The position numbers and the translations under genes are program-made. This document shows, in pieces, positions 56,578-64,000 of a stretch of DNA of 64,000 nucleotides. Numbering within the stretch: the stretch's first letter is position 1; each line of letters starts with the position of its first letter. Below the pieces are notes generated by a model. That model searched no databases and was not told where the DNA came from. It saw only the letters and a program-made list of their open reading frames with translations. The DNA comes from Membranipora membranacea (lineage: Eukaryota; Bryozoa; Gymnolaemata; Cheilostomatida; Membraniporidae), in assembly GCA_914767715.1 (NCBI GenBank), contig OU612067.1, forward strand, positions 25,084,162 through 25,148,161. The letters run 5' to 3'.

Positions 56578-59500
56578 TTATTTCATTAAACAAGCCTTCG
56601 GGAGGACCGGAGCTCGAGGTCTGTACAGCTGTTCCTCACCCCCATCTAGTCTCGACTTTCCTCGGTACTTCTGTCTGCTGCGGAGCACAACGACAGCGAT
56701 AATAACTACTATCAGTAAAATCAACAAGATAACTAGAGGTATCGCTATCTTCTGAGCTAACAGCGGGTCGCGCGTCCTCACCCCCCTAGAACCCTGTGTG
56801 GTGCCCTGAGGCTCAGGGCTGGTGGTGAGAGAGGTACTGGTCACTTTCTGTGTGGTAGTAGTTAACTGCTGAGTAGTGGTCGGATCGATTGGTTTCTGTG
56901 TAGTAGTTGGGAAAACAGGAAAACCAGCGCAGATCCCAACTAACTCTAAATTGATACTCTGAATGAGATATTGTGGTAGTGAGGATACAAAGTTATTGTT
57001 GAGTCTCTGATATAAGGATCTTATATCTTCTATAGGGCAAGTATAAGGTGACTTTATAGTGTTATTACTCCATCTGATGGTGAGAAACTCTCCAGTAATA
57101 TCCACCAATGTAATATCAGATTTTGCAGAATTAAAGTATTGTGTAACGTTTCCAATCCACCAGTCGATGTGCTGAGCTTCTCTCGTAAACAGAGTTAGAT
57201 CAGTGACGATTGTCATGACAAACATGTGTGAAACTGTAGCCAGAGATTCTAAATCTATCAGTATGGCGATAGGGGTGTTTGTGTAGAGCCCGCACCGTCT
57301 CTAGCTCTGAGTATATATGTTTGGTTAGTTGGTCCGGTGTAGTATGGACTTACAGGAGTACCGTATAGACTCTGTCTCTGAACATCAAACTGAAGCCAGT
57401 TAGTACGCTGTAATACCTGCAGACAATGTCAAATAAACATGGAGTTGTCTACCACCAACAGGGCAAGCATTCATACTTTTGCGAAAAATTCATATGCTTA
57501 ATTATTTGTGGGTTGGCGGTAAATATTCATCATTAAAAACTACTTGGGGGATACAACCGTTATCTCATTGTACCTTGCATTGTTTGAAAAAGAACAACCA
57601 CAACTGAACCCAATCAGATGGACGATGACATTTTTATTTTGATTTGTATACACTAAACAGTGACCAGCGATGTAACCATGTTATCACATAAAAGGGCATC
57701 TACCAAACAATTAAACTGGTAGAGCACTGAGCAGCAGTGATGGAACCCTGGCTTAGTGCTTGCATACTCACAATCCTATTAGAGTTGAGCAGAGTAAGAC
57801 TGAGTGTACGAGTCGGCCCATCCTGGTAATCATAGAATGTACTCTCAGGTACTGTATACTCCCTATATATGCCAGCAGACCATGTCTGTGTCGGTACAGG
57901 ATTGAGAACTACTGGGAATACTGGGGGTGTCGCTATAAAACAAAATTGACCAAATATTATATTATCATAAAGTGCTCAAAGCTAGGACTGTCATAAGAAA
58001 AATCTAGAAAAAAATATGACTGATAAGAGACCTGTGGTGGATTATCAGTGCGATTGATTAATGCAAGGACTATGCACACTAAACAAGGATCAAGCAGTAA
58101 GAAATTGAGACTTTATTATCTGAAAATTGGTAAAATATGGTCACAATATTATCCCAATCTTTTAATGTAAATTTCACTTGCATACCTCATGTCCAATATG
58201 CTATTGACAATGTATCATATTCTAACACTCACTAGTAGTAGTAGTCGATGTAGTAGTCGTAGGTGTGGTGGTTGTAGGAGTTGATGTTGTGGGTGTTGTA
58301 GTAACTGTAGTACTTTGTGTTGTGGTACTAGTAGTATATTCACTACAAACTCTGATAAGCTTCAGATCTACTGAACTGATCTCATACTGAGACAGGCTGG
58401 CCAGCAGACCGCCCCCGCTTATCACATCATACTGTCTGTAGATCTCAGCACCAGGACAGCGGTAAGGCGGCTCTATACTGCTGATAGTGTTGTTAGACCA
58501 GCTAATAATAACAGAGCCTTCCGTGACTCCAGCTAGTGTGACGGAGGATTTATCTGCTCCTGAGAGACGTGTAACGTTACCGAGCCACCAGAGGGTGTGT
58601 GAGAGCTCACTAGTGAACAGGGTATAGTCAGTGACGATTCTCATCTCAAAGGCATGGCTGACTCTCAGAAGGTTAGCTGAGCTGACGATCACAGATATTT
58701 CAGCAGTGACTGAGTTATCGTTAGAGTCTATCGCTCTCAGCCTGTAGTCTGATACGGCAGCTCCACTCCAGAGAGGAGTGACTGCCACACCGTACAGAGT
58801 CTGACGGGGAGCATCCAGCTGTATCCATGTGCTCTTAGGTAACATCTGTAATATTAAATATACACCATAATCCTACATGGTTAAAAAACGACCTGGATAG
58901 TCAGTATTTTGAGGCATTGAGATCATTGACAAAGGGTCAGAAGACAAAGTGTGAGAAATATAGGGGTATCTTTACTCTAAAAGTGGGCTTTCAACTTGCA
59001 TATTAAAACTATGTTAATTACATTTTTATTTATCAAGCGTTCAACCACAATTAACACAAACACATCCTTTGACTTCATTTTATTATAAAGAGAGGCTTAT
59101 TCAGAAACAAGACTCCCAAACTTGGAGTTGTCTACATTTGTTTCACATGCCCAAGATGAAAATAGAACATCCTCATTATGAGACCTGATCAAATAATAAA
59201 TAAATGAACTATGCATCAGCTCATGACCGAGAACAGAGAGAACTTGTATACTAACCTGATCGTTACTATTGAGTAGTTGCAGGGTAAGTTGTCTGGTATT
59301 ACCATCCTGTATATCAGTGAACGTGTTCTCCGGTATAGTGTACTCAAAGTACACACCTTCCTCTACTGTCAGAGGTGGTATAGGTGAGCTCACCACAGGT
59401 AAGGGGTTTGGGGTGGCTACAATATGAAAAAAAATGGTGAAAATATATACAGCAGAGAGCAATACTTTAATTAATTGCTGAACTAAGATTATACCTAGAA

Positions 59501-59973
59501 TCATCAGCGCAACGAGTTGTCGGACAGAATGGGTGTGCAAGAGTTAAAGGGGCACAATGATTTACATCACATCATTGTTATATCAGACGGTATACCAACA
59601 ATCCACCCATGTTCTAGCATCAACATGATTGATATCAAATATAAGATAGTAGGTTCACTTACTAGTAGTGGTTGTAGGCGTTGTTGTTGTGGTTGGAGTA
59701 GTTGTAGTGGTAGGAGTTGTAGTTGTTTTTGTGGTAGTACTAGTACTTGTACTCTGTGTTGTGGTGCTTGTTGTGAAACCCTCACATATTCCTTGTAGAC
59801 TGAGAGTCTGTGAGGAGATAAGGTACTGATTGAGAGACGCTTTGAACGCCTCCTCATTCACTCTATCAAATAACTCACAGATTATCTCAAGAGGGCAGGT
59901 GTAAGGAGGATCAATACTGTTTATAGTGTTATTACTCCATGAGATAACCACACCCCTTGTTGGATGAGGCTCC
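56578..59973 (-). pseudogene. Dystroglycan-like receptor, copy 2 (5' truncated, frameshifted last exon)
   Basis: Exons are 59663-59973 (module 2 remnant, cut by the TIR element), 59256-59416 and 58233-58845 (module 3), 57772-57932 and 56578-57416 (module 4, TM, tail). Module 3 is intact and keeps TEGSVIISW. In the last exon one C is missing near 57290 (GAGCCCGC against GAGCCCCGC in copy 1), so the frame meets a stop before the SEA-like part and TM. The rest downstream stays open as in copy 1, which suggests the loss is recent or a sequence error. Module 1 is absent because the block ends at 63222. Confidence 0.7.
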
Positions 59974-62900
59974 TATGGCAGACGAGCTGCGCCAGGGGAG
60001 AAAATAATGTCAGATGGCGCAGCTCGGCTAGAGGCAATTTACATGTGGCGCAGCTCGGCTAGTTTCAAAATTTGTTATCAAGAGCACATGATTCCCAATA
60101 TTGATAGACTTGTAAAAGTGTGCCCATCTGTCGGAACTGATAAATGAGCGGGAATTTATCACAGCTCTATTGTTCAAGATCTAGCTGAAAAAGCAAGAGG
60201 ACTATTTTTCATAAGTTGAACTAGGAGTGGCAGTCACAGCAGGGAGTCACAGTCAGTGTTTGAGAAGTTGCTTGACTTTCCCCACCTATGATATGGCTGT
60301 AAGTATAGTATAGTATTCTCCACAATAAGGTATGAAAGTTATATTATTAAGGTAGTGATTAAGTATCATTATCATCATGTGAAGGAATGATTGGATTGGA
60401 TGTGATGATCATTTAAATAGGGCTACTTGTACTACCTTAACCTACTTGTCACACCTTACATTGTATACACAAGTCTTGTGTATACAATGTAAGGTGTGTA
60501 GTCATGTCTGCTAGATGTAGGGCATATACTGCAAGCGTAGAGAGGGCTTTAGAGCTCATCAAGTTACTTTGTTTAAAGTTTGACTGTGATTGATGTGTCA
60601 GTAATCTGTCCAAATAACATTTTTGTATGTTTACATGTTTTATTTTACAGCCTGTATGATTATGAAGGAGCATTTTAGAGATTAACCAGAGATAAGCCAT
60701 AGGAATCATATGCAATCATCACTAGACCGACTTAATCTTTGATCCCGTATAAACCTCAACATGTATCAGGATTGCATTGGTAAGACCAAGGAGTTAGAGG
60801 GAACTCCTTGGTAAGACAGTGGCTGGTTCACTTAGCCGGATTTAAGATGCTGAGACTTCGCCAAGTAAAAGTATTTTCCAATGAACAACTAGAGATCCAT
60901 GAGATTTTATACACAATAATAATGCCGTAGCACAGCTCATCGCCTAGTCTTTCAACATCTAACTGTATGTTGTAGATGATAAATCAATGTCAAGCATGCA
61001 ACTTCAGTTAGTATCCAATGCTGTTGATAGTGATACCTAGGGAGTTTTTGCGGTATCAATTAGATGAACAAACTTCATCAGGGTGCTTGGTCACTGGGTG
61101 CAGGCCCCAGAGAACTGAGAAGAAGGTTCATTGCGTAAGGCAGTCCTCGCACCCTGCTATACTCTGCTTAAATCTATCAATAATAACCAGATCAAATGAT
61201 TCAGTGTTTTGTGCTGATCATTTTTATTTTCAGGTACATTGAATATAATATGTATAACGGCCACAGGTATTCTGGCTCGTAGTCACATTGTTCCAACTTT
61301 TTTGGGTCAAACCAAACGCATATCCTTACTCCAACATTGGAGAGTGATAGTAAGTCCTTGGGTGAGCAAAATATATCAGGGGGTATGTATGATCAAGGAG
61401 TTGGGGACAAAATATAACAATTGTCCCTAACTCTCTGGTATGATTGTATCAGACATATGAGTTGTCCTCTCAACTAAAATCAATCCTCCTCCCAAGGTAG
61501 TCTGGTCATTTAGCTCAATTAGACAATTCGTGCACAAATCGTTTACTCAGAATGCATAGGTATAGTTCTATCTATGAGAGAGTGATTTGGGAACGAGACC
61601 TAAGTAGGGCACCTAAGCTGTTTTTTATTCAAAGAACTTTCAGTCACTGTTGACAAAATTCTCATCTATCTATGCGTTATTCTGTAGACTAAACAGCCAA
61701 GTCATATCATCCCTGTATGAATATAGATGGTAATACAGCCGTCACAAAAATGCGTCAAGTGAACTTTCTTAGGCATAGTATAATTATTATTGTGCTTAAA
61801 TTACGTTACACAAAACAAATAACGAAAAAAGAAATAAAGGGACCAGTTATGTCAGCTCCTCAACAACAAACAAACATGGTATGTAAGAAGAAAAAATAAA
61901 AATCCGACCAGAGAGAAAACTTTGATAATAATTTGGTACCCACTTACAGATTACAGTTGTCAAGTCAGTTCACCGATGTATTTGTTGTCTATTAGAACTC
62001 ACGATTGATTTGAATCAGCTTATCAGTGGCACTTTGGGCATTTACAATTCAAATGTGCTTGACTGCTTGAGTTCCTAAACTGAAAACCTGACCCACAAGC
62101 AATAAAAAAAATCAATAGATACTAAGACCGAGGAGTTAGACTTCTGTAAAGAGGTCATCTGGGCTTCTTTGTGGCGCTACGTTGCAGACTCGTATCTCAT
62201 AGTTGATCGGCAAGTTGCGTGTCGGCATATTGATCATCCAGATGACTTTATTTCCAACAATATTATGATAGACCACTGGGCCATAGGCTAGTTTCAATGT
62301 TGTTGTCATCACCTTGTCTTCAACCGTTCTGAAAAGGGAAAATCATAATAGGATCAATTAATGCAGAAACCAAATGAGATGCTCAACTGTGAAAAAAGTT
62401 CATATTCCTGGGTTATAGATAGAACTAAGAGGTCATTGAATGAAAGAGTTGAATGTAATATGAAAGTCAAACATTGCTACATACCCAGAAAGGTTTTGGA
62501 GTAGGACCATTGGCCCTTGGGCCAATTGGGTCATAGATAGATAAGATAGTAGCCTGCCAGTGAGTGAGGGTGCTGCATCATCATCAACATTCCACCAATT
62601 CTTTGACTCCCATTCACTGTAACAATGAGTGATTCAGCTAGCATTGAGCTAGTCCCTGCTGCTGGTCCTTGGTAAGACAGATTGGTTGGTGACAATCACA
62701 ACAGTTCACCTGACAGACTCCTCTGCTTTGTATATATCTTTTCTAAGGTGGTTCTATGTTGAGAATGTCTGATAGTGATAACATTAAAAAGGTCACCTTT
62801 CAGTGCTCAGACCAGTGAGTGATGCTCTAACCTCAAAGTCAGGCCTAGGACCCAATTATCAGACTCAGCTATCAAGATGGTGCAGACTTAGTTGTTAACA

Positions 62901-63122
62901 ATCATACCTCCAAAACCCAAGTTGACTCTAACTTTTTCCGACTGAGTCATGACAGACTATCAAATTCATGAGTTGTGTTCTCATGGCTTCAAAATTTGAA
63001 ACTAGCCGAGCTGCGCCACACATAAATTGCCTCTAGCCGAGCTGCGCCACATGTTAATTGCATGTAGCCGAGCTGCGCCATTCCGAATTATTTTTACCAC
63101 ATGGCGCAGCTCGTCTGCCGTA
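59974..63122. mobile_element. TIR DNA element, copy 2
   Basis: Same insertion as in block 1, flanked by GCTCC (59969-59973 and 63123-63127). At 3149 bp it is a little shorter. It lacks a stretch present at about 33456-33525 in block 1, where GCTAGCATTGA is found instead, and has an added inverted duplication at 60450-60498. Confidence 0.8.
60450..60498. repeat. 24-bp perfect inverted duplication, copy 2 only
   Basis: Arms at 60450-60473 and 60475-60498 are exact reverse complements around a single T. Block 1 has only the right arm (near 31290-31312). Confidence 0.9.
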
Positions 63123-63222
63123 GCTCCACCCCCAGCAGTGTGACATCATCCAGGGAGAAAATGAATAATAACGAAACGCAAAGACAACTCGACAATTTGT
63201 TGTGTTTAAAATTCCCGACTTT

Positions 63223-64000
63223 AGTTAGTTAGTTAAATCTTTTATTTCATGTAATATTGAACCTCAAAATTACACGAAGGAACTAAAAAAGGCCTATTTT
63301 GAAGGCAAATGTGTACATAGAATGTGATATTCAATAACAAAAAATATATAATAAAATGTTCTTCTAGGCTATTTTGAAATATATGTGAGAATTCTAATGT
63401 GTTATTATGCTGGTGGTGTGAGATGACGAGATGATGGGTGGAGCACCTGAGGTGGTTTGTTCGATTATCTGGCAGATACGGCTCAACTGATTATATATAT
63501 TTGTAAATATATATTTATATAATATATAACTTTTTTTTTTTTTTTTTTTTGGAATGACAGGGCTATATGAAAATATGAAAAGGCTGGCTTCGTGATTTTG
63601 ACAATTGAATGCCCACGTGCTTAGCCCCTCGCCATTTTAGACTAGGACATAGGGGTACCCAACCTTTTTTTGGTGGGAATAAAGCCCATAGCACCTGATG
63701 TCGTGGTCATATTTCGGCACATTTACATGCCGTATAATGAGTAGAATAGTTGAGTATTAAGAGAGTTTGGTGCATGTGAGAGTGAGATGACTAGAAGTTC
63801 TAATATTAGCTTATATTCTAGTTGTGATGTTTTATACAGGTAAAGTTCGATTCTGGTTGAATGTTCCATAGAAAGTCCATGAAAAATATTTTTTTGTTTG
63901 TAGTTTGAGTACCACTCATGGATAAAAATGTCGAATATAAATATGAAGTGTGAATTATTTTAATTATTGTGAATATTCGAAGGTTTATATGGTTTAGAAT
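63223..64000. other. Unique AT-rich DNA after the duplication, no gene
   Basis: A TTAG/TAGT-rich start (GTTAGTTAGTTA) is followed by AT-rich sequence and a 20-base T run at 63531-63550. No coding exon or RNA gene was recognised. Confidence 0.5.

Larger units (their letters stand above)
42206..63222. repeat. Tandem segmental duplication, block 2
   Basis: Counterpart of 8499-34113. It lacks the LTR retrotransposon and the 642-bp insertion of block 1. It keeps the 5' part of plectin exon 2 that block 1 lost. It has its own indels: 17 bp net in plectin exon 3, 1 bp in the dystroglycan-like last exon and 5 bp in the TIR element. Confidence 0.9.

Overview
This is nuclear DNA of an animal. The genes have many short introns with GT/AG borders, their coding exons join in frame, and the protein families are metazoan: CUB and Sushi receptors, dystroglycan-like cadherin modules, plectin-type repeats and ribosomal protein L4 with intronic box C/D snoRNAs. 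Compact, AT-rich genes and a Ty3/gypsy-type retroelement suggest an early-branching invertebrate such as a sponge. That placement is inference. Nearly every gene is on the minus strand.

Layout. 1-1.75 kb holds decayed acidic ORFs and a cluster of GC-rich hairpins. 2.4-7.7 kb is CUB/Sushi receptor gene A. From about 8.5 kb to 34.1 kb runs a block containing a plectin-repeat gene (10.0-18.3 kb), RPL4 with five U18-like snoRNAs (19.3-22.6 kb), a modular dystroglycan-like receptor (22.8-34.8 kb), a gag-pro LTR retrotransposon (25.9-30.5 kb) and a 3.2-kb terminal-inverted-repeat element (30.8-34.0 kb). At 35.6-41.3 kb lies receptor gene B, an older and more diverged paralogue of gene A. The block then repeats at about 42.2-63.2 kb, nearly identical and with a shift of about 33.75 kb through RPL4: plectin-repeat gene (43.7-52.0), RPL4 (53.1-56.3), dystroglycan-like gene (56.6-60.0) and TIR element (60.0-63.1). 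The last 0.8 kb is unrelated AT-rich DNA.

The two blocks are not equivalent. The LTR retrotransposon and a 642-bp TG...CA insertion occur only in block 1, and block 2 has the empty sites. Plectin-gene copy 1 lost about 789 bp across the 5' part of its large exon, while copy 2 has a net 17-bp loss that frameshifts exon 3. The dystroglycan-like terminal exon has a 1-base frameshift in copy 2 only. Each RPL4 copy departs from the conserved sequence at different residues. This is either a real tandem duplication now degenerating, or two haplotypes assembled in series.

The plectin-repeat and dystroglycan-like genes could plausibly act in membrane-cytoskeleton or matrix attachment, and the CUB/Sushi pair carries cytoplasmic tails with five conserved tyrosines that look like SH2-binding sites. 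RPL4 is the housekeeping gene and the host of the snoRNAs.
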